A stretch of DNA of 64,000 nt from Fratercula arctica (Eukaryota > Chordata > Aves > Charadriiformes > Alcidae). Below the pieces are notes generated by a model. The model ran no database searches. It saw nothing but the letters and a program-made list of their open reading frames with translations, and had not been told where the DNA came from. Within the stretch, counting starts at the first letter, position 1; every line of letters begins with the position of its first letter. The position numbers and the translations under genes were made by a program. This document shows positions 33,085 through 46,300 of this stretch, piece after piece. The stretch spans positions 5,129,504-5,193,503 of the forward strand of contig CANTUZ010000001.1 of the NCBI GenBank assembly GCA_947846985.1, given 5' to 3'.

Positions 33085-35423
33085 CAACCAAAAAAAGGGA
33101 AAGTTTATTTTCCATCACAATGCAGTTCGGTGATGTTGTAATTGACAGCACAGTGGGTATGTCACTCCCACCAGGTCCCTTGCCCTGCTGATCGAGTCTG
33201 TTCTTTGTGTGAGATGCTGCTATTTGTGTTGGTTCATGTGACTTTCTCTTTTAGCCGGGCTGTCTTTCCTTTCGTTGTAGGAGATGGACAGCCAGGGGGA
33301 GGAAAGGCAGTTGTCGTCTCCAGTTACCGAAGTTAGTATCGCTGCAGTAAACGTGATTCCTTCTTAGATGTTTGTGCAGTTTTGTGGGTGCCGCAGGGTG
33401 AAACTGTAAATTCTAGTTATAAAAATAAAACATGATGCACAGGCAAAGCAGGTGAGACAGAGCGAGCTGTTGAATGCTGGTATTTGAATGGTTGGGTGGG
33501 TGCCCGTGTTACAGAAGCTTGTCAGAGACGTGGACAGCTTCCAGCTCCTACTCTGGGGGACAGGACCAGCATCCAGAATTTCTGATGTCTGGACTCCTGA
33601 GCAAAACCATATCTATTTCAGACGACACCCCACAGTGACCGGCTTGTCTCTGTGTTACACTCCAGGGAAGGACACCTGTATCCTGCTGCCTACGGATGTG
33701 GACTGGCCCATATCTTTGCTCCTTGTGCCCAGCTGGGACAGCCAGCTTGGCTACCCCAGAGAGGACCTGAAGCCATGCATGGAGCCTACCCACACCGTTG
33801 CACCTCCTTGCCATGCCCGCCAAATCTCATCATGATTTTGTCTCGCTCTTATTGCTCTTAGCATCTTAAAAAGGATGGGCAGCACTGCTAGGGAGTGTTT
33901 GAATCCCTCACGTAGGTGGCCAGGAATGTGAATTCCTCCCTTCTCCGTACATCTGGGATAGCTCAAGGTACATTGCTACAAGGGTCCACGTTTCCTTCTA
34001 GCTCCTTGTAGTTTTTTCCTTGGGCCTTGGACAGTTGAACAGCTTTATTCAAGTTATTAAAGAATGAATATCTCTTTATAGCATGCCCAAGAGGGCTGCC
34101 CCGTAGCCAATGTATCATTGATGATGAATATATGGACTGTCATATTGATATTCTTACTGGACCTGTCCTTGAACCAATCTAGCCGTCAAAAGTCTTTGGA
34201 TGCTCTACTCCAAACGTTCTCCTGTGTGCTGTCTGTGCAGACCCTGTGGTGAAACAATCCTCAATCCAACACCCCGTGAGGCATTTTCAGAGACAAGAAG
34301 AGTACTTGGCTCTCCTGGCTCCCAAATTCACATCAAATCCACAGGCTGCCCCTTTTACGTTAGGTAGCCTGGAAAAGCTTCTCTCTCCAGCATGCAGAAA
34401 GTTGCTTTCAAAGAAATATTTGAAATAAAAGCTCCTTTCTCAGTATCTAATATAGTGCAGATTTCTTCACCGAGTTTGTCTGTGAGGAGCCCGGGGTCCC
34501 AGAATCTTTTATCCACATCCGACCAGAGCCAGGATTTGGAAATGCCGTGACTAGACTAAAACATGGCTTTGGGAAATCATAAGATGTCTGTGCCAAGTTT
34601 TACAGAGAAATCTAATTCTCAGATTTAAGTATAAAAACTAGGTTTAATCCATTACTGGCATAGACTTAAAAACAGCGTTACACTTTCTGTATTGCTGTAC
34701 CTCCAACTCAGGCACACAGATTATTCCACTTTATAAGTGCGGTATATTTGAGACTTACTGGAAGCTACAGAAGAATGCAGAGATTTATCTACCACAAAAA
34801 TGCAATCAGCATCTCCACGCATCTTTTGGGATTTAAAAGGAACTTCTTCTTAAAATTAGTGTTGCTACTTGGGAACTAGCTTTCATTTGCATCCAGAGTC
34901 ACCAGGAAGGATTATCGTATTGTAACACGCAAGGCAAGATGTACAGTGGCTGTGAGGTTGGATTTGCAATTTTTATTTTGTAGTGTCGATGCTAGCATAA
35001 GACAGGGATACATAGGGGCAAATTGAGTCCAATATGAAGTGTATAATAACACCAGAGACTTATGCAATGTAAGGACTTTCTTTAACAATAATAATGTTAA
35101 CCAGTTCATTAAGTAAACAGAAGCAAATGGAGTGTTTGATGCAATATATTAAATAGGATTGGAAAGAAATCTCGTCAGGTGGATTAAAATAAGCACAAGC
35201 TAAGGGCAAGGATAGTTCAGTGTACTAGATGCACAGATTTTTCTTCAGAGATCTCTTGCTTGTGTCCAACACAAAGTAGGTTAAAAAAAATTATAACTCT
35301 TATTGCAAAGAGTCATTTCTATACGCAGAGGTGTAGAAGCTGGTGGCATTGCTCTGATCATGTCTATATTCATGTCTAGGTGATCAGGTGTATGTATGTC
35401 CTTCATTGTAACTCAGAAATAGG

Positions 35424-35450
35424 ATTTTTTTTGTTTTGTTTTGTTTTTTT
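35424..35450. repeat. (TTTTG)n simple repeat
   Basis: T8 followed by GTTTT units and a final T run. Simple repeat. Confidence 0.9.
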
Positions 35451-35584
35451 GAAATTAAACCTGCCACTCACCAGAGTAAAGAGACAAAATCCTAAGGGAA
35501 AAAGAACAATCTTTGTAACATGTCACAATACAGGAAAATACACTTGTTTTCATTCCAGAGATGTCATAGCCCACAGAGAAATTA

Positions 35585-35672
35585 AAGGGCTAAATTCAAG
35601 ACCTGTAGAAGTCCATGGAAGAAAATGAGCCTTCACTGCATATATGGGTATATGCACTGGGTGTAAAATCTT
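35585..35672. repeat. possible ancient sauropsid palindromic-type repeat fragment
   Basis: Reads 'agggctaaattcaagacctg', 'agaagtccatggaagaaaat', 'gggtatatgcactgggtgta'. This follows the order of a remembered turtle/crocodilian repeat (GGGCTAAATTCA, CTCCATTGAAGTCAATGG, CACCAGGGGTGAATTTGGCCC). Diverged; family unnamed. Confidence 0.35.
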
Positions 35673-36916
35673 ACAAGGCCACAAACAATACAAACTTTCC
35701 TTTCTCCCTGCTCCAAACACTTCAAATCTATTTAATGTATTTTTCTAACACACTAACAAAACTAATAAGCTTATCTCACATGGAAAAAAATAAAAGGCAT
35801 AACCAGTGCTGTATCTGTGGTAAAAGTGCTCTTGCAATCTGCTGTGGTCAATTGCCAGCCCCTGCACCCCATGCTGGCAAGAAAACAGCTACGGGAGAGA
35901 AACCCCTTATGCACTAAGGGAGAGTGAACTGAAGGGTCTCCAGCTCCCTCTCTGCAAAGTGAAAATCGTCGTAGGAGGCTCTAATTATCCTGCAGCAAAT
36001 TAAATGGCAAAAGCAGCGTGAGCCTCTAAGACTCTCTGTTGTCGAGCAGAGTTTCTGGTGGAGTTTTTGTTGTTTTGTTTTTGTGTTCTGGTTTAATGCA
36101 CAGCTTATCATTACCAGGCACTTGGGTTTCGCCTGTACGTTGCAGTCCAGGTCAGGAATCACATGGATGTGATCAATATATTTCACCTTGAAAGCATGGG
36201 AAAATCAGTGTGTTTTCCTAGGCAAGACAAACAAGTGATGGAGAGGAAAGTTCCTGAAAACTATAAGAATTAAGCTGAATTGTTCTCTCTCAGCATCTTT
36301 GGTTTGAGATTGGCCAAGGATTAAAATGCCGTGCAACAAACCGATGGACCACAATGACGGAACTGGGAGGTCACCAAACCATCTAGCGCACGCTCGCAAT
36401 TTCCTTCTCTTCGTTGTTCGCAAAATCCATACAAAGTCATAATCAAATATAAAAGTGAGTTATCTGATCGGGGGAAACCAACCATCAGCAGTTTGGCTCT
36501 GTGCTTGGCAGTTGGGTTGTCTTCTCTTCAAGGCTTCGCAGTCCCTTCGGTGTACGAGCTACCTGGGTTGCCTGAACTGCTAACGCAAACTATCAAGGAC
36601 TCAGTAAATACCTTGCCTGAGAGACTTAACTTTTTGTAATAATAGAACATGATACAAATGGCAAGCTTCAAAACTAACAGAAATAGAGAGGTTTTCATGT
36701 ATGTATCAAGGTGCAATTTTATATCTATCTTTAGCTGTAAATATACACACAGTGCGATGCCCTGGCAGCATGAGCTGCAGAGCAGAAGCACAGCAGCCCC
36801 ATGCAGGGTCCTGCTCTGAGCCTCCTGGCATCAGTAGGTTTTGTGTTATAGGAAGCAGGATTGGGCCCCGGTATGTAAGAACAAGATAATGGTACTGCTC
36901 AGTTTGGCTTCACTAA
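35673..36916. other. unique DNA, no gene recognised
   Basis: Nothing is recognised. The zinc-finger-like string at about 35810-35910 is treated among the rejected items. Confidence 0.5.
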
Positions 36917-37495
36917 TCATAGAATCATAGAATCATTGAGGTTGGAAGGGACCTTTGAGATCATTGAGTCCAACCATTAATGTAGCGCTGCCAAGTCCAC
37001 CACTAACCCATGTTCCTCAGCACCACGTCTACACAGATTTTAAATACCTCCAGGGATGGCGATTCCACCACTTCCCTGGGCAGCCTGTTCCAATGCTTGA
37101 CAAACCTTTCAGTGAAGAAATTTTTCCTAATATCCATCCTAAACCTCCCCTGGTGCAATTTGAGGCCATTTCCTCTTGTCCTATCGCCTGTTACTTGGGA
37201 GAAGAGACCGACCTCTACGTCACTGCAGCCTCCTTTCAGGGAGCTGTAGAGAGCGAGAAGGTCTCCCCTCAGCCTCCTTTTCTCCAGGCTGAACACCCCC
37301 AGCTCCCTCAGCCGCTCCTCACAAGACTTGGGCTCCAGACCCCTCACCAGCTCCGTTGCCCTTCTCTGGACACACTCCAGCACCTCAGTGTCTTTTTTGT
37401 GGTGAGCGACCCAAAACTGGACACAGCACTCGAGGTGGGGCCTCACCAGTGCCCAGTACAGGGAGACAGTCACTTCCCTAGTCCTGCTGGCCACT
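36917..37495 (-). mobile_element. CR1 LINE, 5'-truncated, minus strand
   Basis: The left edge carries the reversed terminal repeats (two TAGAATCA units), then the reversed 'gttggactcaatgatctc' and 'ggtcccttccaacc' 3' end. The body extends through the C-terminal third of ORF2 and stops at 37495, where 'gtcctgctggccac' gives way to unrelated DNA. Same subfamily as the copies at 3001 and 18441. Confidence 0.95.
37003..37494 (-). pseudogene. CR1 ORF2 C-terminal remnant, uninterrupted over 163 codons
   Basis: The frame runs without a stop from the truncation point to the normal end of ORF2. Motifs include [48 protein letters not shown] and [13 protein letters not shown]. The RT catalytic box is not included, because truncation removed it. 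The first ATG is simply an internal methionine near the break and does not mark a real start. Lack of stops over 163 codons suggests a fairly young insertion. Confidence 0.92.
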
Positions 37496-39730
37496 GAGAA
37501 ACTGGTAATAACAAATATGAAATATCATTAAAAAGAGCAATTGGGATCCAGAGGGTCTGACATAGAGGAGAGCTGGGCGTGTGTAACCTCAGCCACTGAG
37601 CCAAACCTACACCTCGTGGAAATCAATATATACCTTTTCCAATCAGACACTTAAAAAAAAGTGTGTGCTTGCATGTGTACACACAAACACGTTTTTACCT
37701 ACTCAGGGAATTTGAGCTTTTTAACCTTATTCGCTATTTTATATAAAACACTGGCTTTAGCTCGTGCTTTTAGGGTAGGCATGTAAACTTTCTCCCTTCC
37801 TCTCCCATCAGTTTCCTAATGGACCAGTATTAAAAAGATTAATTTCTCTGCTTTGCTGGGTACCTTATAACTAGCACCGTGTCGATATTTGCCAGCTGTA
37901 ACACAGAAGAGTCATTTCTGGCAGTTAAAGCATCTCTCTTATATGTCCCTGTCCCTTGCCTCCTGCTCCAGGCCAGCTCCCTGTGCATGAGATAAGACAG
38001 AAGAAGTGTAAACTTCACAGTTGTGCTGAAAATCTTGGTCTAGGCAACAATTTCTTAAAACTTTGGCACTTCCCTCAGTCGCCAGACTTTGTAGGGCTTT
38101 TTTGTTGGTTTGCAGGAGAAAGCCAGAAAATACACGCTTGGCAAGCTCAAAAATCAGAAGGTAAAGAGAAAGAGGCAATCTGTATTCCCATTATGTTAAA
38201 GTCTCATGATTGTATAGTGAATTTCATGACTTTTTAAAGGAGATTTGAGGTCTTTGAATGCTGGTCTTTGGCAATGAAGACAACAGTCATTTTAACCACT
38301 TGTTTGTGAAATGAAAGCAAGTTTCCCACCAGAATTTTCAGCCTGTGCGTTGCAAAATTTCCTCTGTTTGAGGAGTTATGAGCTTGTAAGTTACTTCCAA
38401 TCTATACAGTAGGCAATAACGTAAAACCAATAACGCCTACTGCTGTCTTCAGTGCTCTGATCCTTTTCCCTTGCAGCGCATAATTTAACATAAAGCTCCG
38501 TCTCCTGTAGGATGTAATCTGGCATGCCAGGAAAGTGCACTGTTGGGTGGCAGTTATAGCATATCGTGAAGGCTGAAAGCAGTATATTTTTTTTTCCCTT
38601 GCTGGGTTCATGACAGTGTTTTTATTTATTTTTCTGCGATGCTACAACAAGTTTTCTTCTGAGGCATGATGCTGCAGTTTTTCTTCCCTAAGAGCCAAGG
38701 GCTGTGCTCCCCAAGATGCTATATGCGCTGTCTGGGATGGAGGGAGAAAAACGACCCCCACAGTTCTCCTCACCTACCTCTGGTCAGCTGGCAATGACTC
38801 TTGGAAACAAAGCACAGATCAGAAATGATGCAATGTGCCTTTTCCTTGGAGTAGCCAATTTATTTTCCAATGGCACAAACTGCTCTCGGCTCACTGGAAG
38901 TGGAGCCACAGAGACCAGCATCAGGTGAGGACGTGGCCACTTGTCTTACTGCCCTTGATATTGGTTAGGTCTCACCTTCCTCCCCTTTTCATCCTTAAAT
39001 GAGAATTTGACCAAAATTTCTTTATCTTGAGTTAAACTTCTCTGCTACATAGCGACTCCTCAGAGTAATTGCTCATGGGATTTGGGAACTGCCACCTCTA
39101 ACACGGGGTTCAGCTGCAGGATGGGTTGGTGGGTCAGGACAGAGCTATTAAATGCCCAGTGTCTAAGTGATGATTTCTGGCTTTTCAACCACTTTTCTCC
39201 TTTGTGGTGTTGCAACAATCAAGACTGAACGACCAACATCCATGTAAAACCTGATTTTGATGTTGACAGAGCAGATTTCCATTTAAAAAGCAAGCCAGAA
39301 TGGAAACATCCTCTTGATCTGGAATCCATAGAAACAAAGAAATGCAGAGGAGCGCTTGATTCCTTGTTAAGCGCACAGGTGGAGTCAGGCAACGATGAAC
39401 TCTGAGGATGTTCCTCTGAGGAACAATGAGGAACTCTTTGGCTGCTGAGGATGCAAAGGCCACTAGGATGGGAGGGAGGAGGAGGGAAAACACAATGAGA
39501 AACCCTCCAGGAGAATGTGGCTCAAAATCCCAGGACAGGATGGAAACTGAGGGGAAAATCCCCTTGTTGGGAGGTCTAAAGACCTGGTCTAAAGAGGACG
39601 TGGATGTATTTTTTGTCACTGTGTGTTACCATTGTGTGTGTTGCCGTCACTGTGTGTCACCGTTCTGTGTTTGTCTGATTCCCCCCACTCCAACTTACTG
39701 CAACCTTTTAACAGTGAGATATTCTCAACC

Positions 39731-39770
39731 ATACATATATATATATGTATACATATATATATATATATAT
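39731..39770. repeat. (TA)n microsatellite with central GTATAC
   Basis: ATATAT runs flank a central GTATAC palindrome, so the whole block is close to self-complementary and could extrude as a cruciform. Confidence 0.93.
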
Positions 39771-40376
39771 GAGCATTGATCTACAGATTCTGAAGTAATT
39801 TGGGAAGTGCAATAAATATTCCGAAGTGGAATATAAATTAATTCTTCTGACTCAGAAAAGTTAGCGACATATGGTTTGAAAAAGACTGCACGCCTTTAAG
39901 AAAAGCAAATTCTCTGCGCCAAACCTCCCACATATCTGGAATGGACAAACAGGGGAGGAGACGTGGTGACCCAAAGACCCTAAACTGGTCCCTCTGAGGT
40001 CAACGACAAAACTTCTCTTAATGTTCATACGGAACTCAAATATAGTATAGTTTAATATGTGTTTAAACCAAGACCTACTTTTTATTTGTTTCTGTGCTTG
40101 TTGGCATCACCAGGATGTCTGGGCTGAGCTCGTCTGATGTTGGCACCTATTAAAATACACACTTTAAAGAAAGGTGGCTGAATAGAATAAAACTTGGGCT
40201 GGCATCATTGAAATATGATATGTGAAGAAGAAAAGTACACAAAGCCCCAGCGTAGGTAGGATCAAATCACAGACAGCATATTGTCCTGTTTTCAAGTGTT
40301 TTGAAAGGGGCAAACCAACCAGGATGCTGGGATAAGACTTTGATCCTCTCTTTGTAACGATGCTATGCTTTTAAGT

Positions 40377-40400
40377 CTTTTTTTTTTTTTTCTTTTTTTT
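40377..40400. repeat. T-rich homopolymer tract
   Basis: T14 with one C and then T8. Simple repeat. Confidence 0.9.
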
Positions 40401-42195
40401 AGTGGCAAACCACTCATGAGTTAAGAAAACACCACAGTGCAGTCCAGCATGAAAAAAAAAAACCAAAACCCAAAACCACCCCACACCCCACACCAAGGTA
40501 TAAATAATTTACTGCTGCAGAGAAAGGCTGCAGCGTTACGGGGGAAAGTTGATTAGAGAAATCAGTGATAGCCTTTATAAATGTGGGCACGAAGGTTTTA
40601 TACGATAGTAACAGTGGTGCTAACAAGAGGGAGTGCCTCTGTGTGTGTTTCACGAGGCTAGAAAAGACTGTAAAAGGTTCTGCAGAGGCCCCGCATGTTT
40701 TATTTAGAAATCCCAGAATACAGCCCAGGAAATCTGGCCTCTTGGAATAAAGACGCGTTAGATGAGAAGAGCTCCTGAGCCGCACACGAGACAAAGGGGA
40801 ACACATTCCAGCGGCGTTTTTTCAAGGTATAACAAGGACCCTGAAAGGCTGATGAGTAAACAAAGAAAATATGGTGAAGGCTCTTTCACCTTCATGTTAG
40901 GCTTGACTGAAAGCGAAGAAAAAGCTCTTACGCCGGAGGATCTCTAAGAACTCATCCCCGCAGCATCTGATGAGTTTTGTCTGGATAATTGTGCTTGCGT
41001 AGCATCTCCTGCAGCTGGCAAGAGCCTGCACACTGACCTTAAAACCCGATAGGAAACCCAGGCACAATGCCACTAAAAGTCTTCAGCGAGGGACAGCCAT
41101 GAAGGTGATGGCAGAACCATGAACCAGTTGTCCTGGGTTTTGATCGCAAGACCTTATTTTCTTTCCTCTTGCACAGACAAGGGGAGATACTACATTTTTA
41201 CAAGGCATTTAATCACATCCATGGCTAAAGATAAAAAAAAAACAAAACCCACCCCAAAACCAGCCGTGAAGCTAGGGTGAGCCTCATGGATCTTAAACCT
41301 TTATGGCCCAGATTGATCTTCCCCGCTCCCAGAAATGTTGTGAGCTGGAGCAACAGTTAAGGGCAGCATCCTTATTTGCCACAACATTTTTAATGGTATG
41401 GGCATTTTTGGAAACTTACCTTTGTGGCACAAGACATTGAGCACTTCTCTGTTGGCCCAGCAACGTCCTGAATGCAACTCCCTTAATCAGAAGTAGTAGA
41501 TCATGGCTAACTGGCTTGATAAACAGGAATAAAAGAGTCTTGCTATTTTTTTGTTTGTTTGATGATAACGTTCTCTGAAAGCTGGATTTTGCAACTAGAC
41601 GGCAAAGTTTCTGGGCTATGGGTTGCCCTTTCTAACGGAGTGTATCACACTCTGCACAGCAGGATCCTGATAATTGCTTGAGGGCTTGAGGTGCTACTGA
41701 AGGAAAAGCCATCACTGAAGTGCCAAGCACAACAATTAACGTTTGAATCATTTACAGACTACAGGTGGGCTATCCATATATGTCTGTCCATACACTTATA
41801 ATCTCCTCGGTATTAAATTCTTAAATACAGCTTTTTGGAAGTTGAAACGCTGCATCCATGGAATAGCTTCCCATGTGAGCCGAAATGGGGATTCAAATTA
41901 GAAATGCACTTAACACTCAAGGAAATTAGGGCTTGGCATTTGGGGTCACATCACCACCGTTAAGGCAGGAAATGATACAGCCTCTCCCTGCAATGAGAGC
42001 AGAGACAATCCCTCTATCCCACGGGCTGAAAGCCTCGATCCAGCGTCTCGGTGCCCAGCCTCCAATTTCTGAGCAAAAAGACAAAACTGCAAGCAAAAGA
42101 GCCAAGGCAGGCACGGAAGGAAGGTCCAACAAATTTGTAATCAAAGCGGTGTGTTGCTGTTTTTAAAATCCTAACGAACAAAATGTAGTGTGGCC

Positions 42196-42219
42196 AAAAA
42201 AAAAATAAAATAAAATAAT
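42196..42219. repeat. A9-(TAAAA)n simple repeat
   Basis: Run of A followed by TAAAA units. Confidence 0.88.
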
Positions 42220-42600
42220 TGCGGTCCAGGGTAATTGTGCAGTGAAAAGCATTCAGCTGTTTACATTTCAAGGGCTGTTAATCCGAGGGAGCGGCACAAG
42301 TGGTATTTTCACCCTAATTGATAGTCTAGCAATATTGCAATCTTTTGAGTATTAAAAGTATAGAGGGAAGAAAGGTCTGTATCTCTGTATTTGCAACACA
42401 CATCCATCATCCATCTGTGGTCTGATCAGGACCAATCACCATAGTAACCCCAGAAATGCCCTACCACTCCCTTGAAACCATCCAGATCTGCAAAAAAAAA
42501 CCCCAAAGAGCACAACCATCCCTTCCCAGCTCAGCTCATAGAGCCCTGCATCATTAAACATCAGGTAATGACCAACCCGTAACTGCTTCCCCCCCTTCAG

Positions 42601-45600
42601 TATATGAAGATTGTTTCAAGCAGCTAAATACAGAGCTTGGAAAGAGCAACCCCACTGAAATGGCCTGTTAATGAATGATTTATTAGAGTGGCGGCAGCAG
42701 CTTTCGCTGGGATCATTTCTTAATTAACGACCGCTAACTAGTTGATGTCTGTGTAAAAACAGAAAAAAAGATCTAAATGTATTGCTTTTTTGTTTGGTTT
42801 GGTTTTGCTTTTTTCCCCTCTAAGGTTTTAGAAGTCTGTTGATGTTCCCATTCTCCTTCCATGCGGGAGCCATCCTGACCCAAATGTGCCTGAACAACTT
42901 GAGCAGTGATCTGTGTTGCTTTTTCTGTCCCCGTTTTGTTCATCCCCATCCCTGACCAGCCACAGGGCAGGAAGTCACAGCTGGATTTCTGGTAAAGAGG
43001 CAGAACCCAGGCTTTAGCCAGCAGGTTTTGCCCGTGTGAGCAGATTGGCACTTAAGTTGCCACTGACTAAAGAGGAGGAGAGAGAAGGGTAGTGGGAAAG
43101 ATGCTCCACTGCCTCAGGTTCAAGGCCTGGATCACCACAGCAAGAGCTGGAAATGCAAACAAGGTTGCAGAAGGGGTTAAATTATCGCTGCAGAGATGAA
43201 TCCAGCTTCAAAGCAGAACATCTTGTTAAGGATGGGGCTCTATACTAAGGTACCTGATTCAGCACTTAGATCCCTTATGGGATAATTGTCATGACAGGCT
43301 TGGATGCTTAATATAAAGTTCCAAAATTTGAATATGCAGCAATAATAATCCCTGTCTGGAGCCGCTGAGAAAGGCTTTGAAGCACAGGAAAGTTAGTCCT
43401 GGGTAAGGAGTTAGTACGTGTCAGCTGCTCCCCAGGAATCCTCTGAAATGTATGCAGCCCATTTTAAAACTCTGATGTCGTCAGAAACCTTATGTGGCCA
43501 GTTGTGAAACAAGAGTAAACAACCTTGCATTTACCAGGAGATGGGAAGGGGTGCATGAATCAAATGGCTGCTTTGCCAGACTTCCATGAAAATGTTGTTG
43601 GCACAAGAGAGCTGTTCCACCAAGCATCTCCTACCAGCTTGCCGTCTGGCCACGTTATCGCTGTCAATAATGCAACCATAGGTATTTCTGACCTGAGTGG
43701 TATATGTTTATTTGTTTCTGATGCTGCCTGCAGTGTGCCAGACCCACCAAGCTGAGAGGGGAAAGAGGGGAAGTCTTTGCATTGCCAAGGTAGAACCTCC
43801 TTTTTCACAGCTCCCCTTCTTCCAGAGGTCCTTGCTCTGACACAGAATCTGTTGGACCCACCAACCTCATTCCTAGAGGAGACCGTGGGCTGATCCATCA
43901 TTCCATAAGGCATGAACCTTTGCGGAGGTCTCCAGTGGGAGCTCTGGGGGCATCTTTCTAGGGCTGCATCTGACTGGTGGGGTTGGAGCCCCAGCAAATG
44001 CAGCCTAATTTGCAGGGAGAGGGGATGCTGCTCTCTGGAGGGTGCCGTAAGACGGAGCAGAGCTTCCCTGTGCGTTTGCAGAAAGCCAGGGGTGGCCTGT
44101 TTGATATACTGTTTGATATACCAGCAGACTTCATCATGAGCATAAAAAGCCCAGAAGTTTGCATGATATCTGCTTACTTGTATTATCTGCTTATCTGTCC
44201 CTACCGATTCTCACTTACTCTCTTCACCCACTCCTCCTCCCCACCGTAAATCCCATTTAGGGTAACTGAAGAGAAGAGCAGGTCATGGATATTGCACAGA
44301 CAGAGATTTAAGGCTGGAAAGGCCTCTCACAAATAAATGGGAGGAAATATAAAGGAAGCCCATGGACGACAGTGGTTTGTCCGCGGCGCTTTTATGAGAA
44401 CTGTGTGCATGGAAGCAGGTTCAGACACGATATTCTTTATTTGCCACGCATTAAGAATTAGTTTATGGGAATAATACAATCAATGCATTGATTTTTATAA
44501 TGTTTCCTTGCCTTTTAGTCAACTCTCCAGTCGAGAGCAATCAGCATTCCCCTATTGCCAAGCGGGGACTGCCAAATTACCTCAAAGGCTTTTGAGTATT
44601 TGCATCCCAAATGAAGCTGGTTTGATGCTGGTACACAAGCAGGGTCTCACGTAATGCTCCCATCTGCTTCTGTATTTGGAGAGCCTTTCTCTGCCCAAGT
44701 TACCTTCTCCTGCCCTAACCAAAACGGCCCTAAAGCCTCAACTACTGGTTTGCAACACAACAACAAAAAATACCTTGGGCCGGGGGAGAAAGGGGAAACT
44801 CTGCAAGTTTGGAAGAGAAGAGCAGCAACTGGAATGAGAACCCAATCTGCTCTCAGTGGGACCGGCGAGAAAACCAGATTGCCTCCCAGCTGTACAAATG
44901 AACTCTCGGTAGGATGAAATGGGAAAGCAAAATGATGGGAAATGGAGCCCTTCTGCGGTTGCTGGGACAGCCGGGAGTTTGCCTCTAAGGCGTGGTAATT
45001 GCCATTAACTCTGTGCCTTGGGTTGCGTTGTCGGAGGTGGACAAAGCGCCAAAGCCTGCGTTCAGGTGCTCCATCGTCTACCTGCAATCCCAGTTTGCTA
45101 AGAGGACCTGCCTCGCATGCCCATCACCCAGCCGCCTGCCTCACCTTGCCTGGGCCCAGGGAAAAGCAATTTATTTATTTCCCCTCCTCTGAATAGCATT
45201 TTGACTTTTTTTTTCCTCCAAAAATTATTGCGCAAAGGAGCCAGAGCAGGGAAAAATTCCTATGCAAGGGCCACTAGCAACTACATCAATTTGCATGGCT
45301 GAGCATATTTCAAAGCACTTTGTTGTATGTGGCATCTTGTACCGCGCCTGGAGAGATGCGCAGGGAGAGACTTGCTGCGAAAGGAGAAATTTAAGAGTTG
45401 CTTTTCCTTCGCTCCTCTCCTTTTCCTATTGCCGCACGGGTCGCGTCAGGTAGGAGCAGCTCTCCAGCCCCTCACCCACACTCTGTGCAGCTTTAGTGCA
45501 TTTAAATGGGGATGCAAATGATTTTTCCAGGGTCATGCTGCGACGCAGGGGCGAAGCAAGGAAATTCCTGATAGGGATTTCATGACCTAGCTAGAAATAA

Positions 45601-46300
45601 ATCCCCTCACTGCCTGGGAAAGGGCAAAGGGGAGCTAAATTCCTCTTTATACCTAGGGAGAAGGAGAAGATGATGCACAATGAGACAGGGTTGTTGAATG
45701 ATGGGCTAATGAGGAATAAGGGGGGTAAACCAGTAACACCAGTGCAGTCCTCTAAGAGGGGAAAGGATATTGGAGGTGGGACAGCAATGTGGGATCTCCC
45801 TACCTGAAGGGCAGCAAGGTTTAATGTAGGAACCTGGAAGCTGGAGATGGGGCGAAATGAGTCTCGTAGCGGTGAGGGAGGTTTGTCTGTGCGTGAGCGT
45901 GGATTTTCAGAGGTGACTCAGTGCTGCAGCATCAGCAGAGGGCTGGAACCGGCGCGTGTCTCCGCTCTCCTTCAGACACAGCTGAAATCCGCTCAGCAGA
46001 AAACATCAATCTTGCTGTCACTGTGACATTTTTTGACTTAAAATAAAGCTTCATTTTATTTTGTCTTGGGGCGTGAAACTAACTTCTTTCCTTGCCTGGA
46101 CCTAGCTCCGGCGCAACTGAAAAATGCCTTGCAGACTTATCAGTTTACATATGCTAATAAGATGAATTCTCAACATGCTCTAGTTGAGGCGAGTTTTGTA
46201 ATACAAAAAAAAAAAAAAACCGAATCCATTTTCAACGACATGGTAAAATCACTTTCCCTGTAATAATGAAAAAAGGCCATAAATAAATTCTACTTTGCTC
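42601..46300. other. repeat-free unique DNA, possible regulatory block
   Basis: No transposon is recognised over 3.7 kb, apart from an A15 run at 46205-46219. Several stretches have the balanced, non-repetitive character of conserved non-coding elements: 42655-42750 (TTAATTAACGACCGCTAACTAG-like core), 44390-44640 (octamer ATTTGCAT at 44598-44605) and 45165-45400 (C/EBP-like ATTGCGCAAA at 45227-45236 and octamer ATTTGCAT at 45289-45296). Single motif matches prove little. Open frames of about 145 codons at 43560-43997 and 44647-45087 (minus) are contradicted by overlapping frames. Confidence 0.35.

Larger units (their letters stand above)
29786..35584. other. unique DNA with several homopolymers, no gene recognised
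   Basis: Nearly 6 kb without a recognisable transposon. It contains T16 at 31443-31458, A14 at 31565-31578, a C8-G-C-T22 junction at 32730-32761 and A20 at 33065-33084. Open frames such as 33488-33835 (115 codons, plus) have no domain and are contradicted by overlapping frames. Confidence 0.5.
37496..42600. other. unique DNA with simple repeats, no gene recognised
   Basis: Contains the TA-rich repeat at 39731, a T-rich run at 40377-40400 that ends in TTTAG and is acceptor-like, and an A-rich AAAAT repeat at 42196-42219. Open frames at 39185-39619 (minus, 144 codons) and 40414-40806 (minus, 130 codons) have no recognisable domain. Confidence 0.5.

Noticed and set aside
35615..35917. Frame with zinc-finger-like pieces: CCICGKS and TGEKP
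   Set aside because: The spacing does not fit a C2H2 finger: after the two cysteines the first histidine comes about 18 residues later and no second histidine follows. No neighbouring fingers exist. Most likely coincidence.
36955..37497. 180-codon plus-strand frame
   Set aside because: It is the antisense reading of the CR1 ORF2 remnant at 37003-37494. The same holds for plus or minus frames opposite the CR1 copies at 13841-14321, 24070-24362, 56910-57302 and 63673-63978.
42680..42710. Similarity between 'gcggcagcagctttcgctgg' here and 'gcggcgctagctgtcgctgg' at about 63101
   Set aside because: The likeness covers about 22 bases with several mismatches and no shared flanks; not enough for a repeat family.
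43560..45087. Two minus-strand frames of about 145 codons (43560-43997 and 44647-45087)
   Set aside because: They sit in GC-richer DNA where stops are rarer, overlap plus-strand frames of similar length, and show no domain or splice context.
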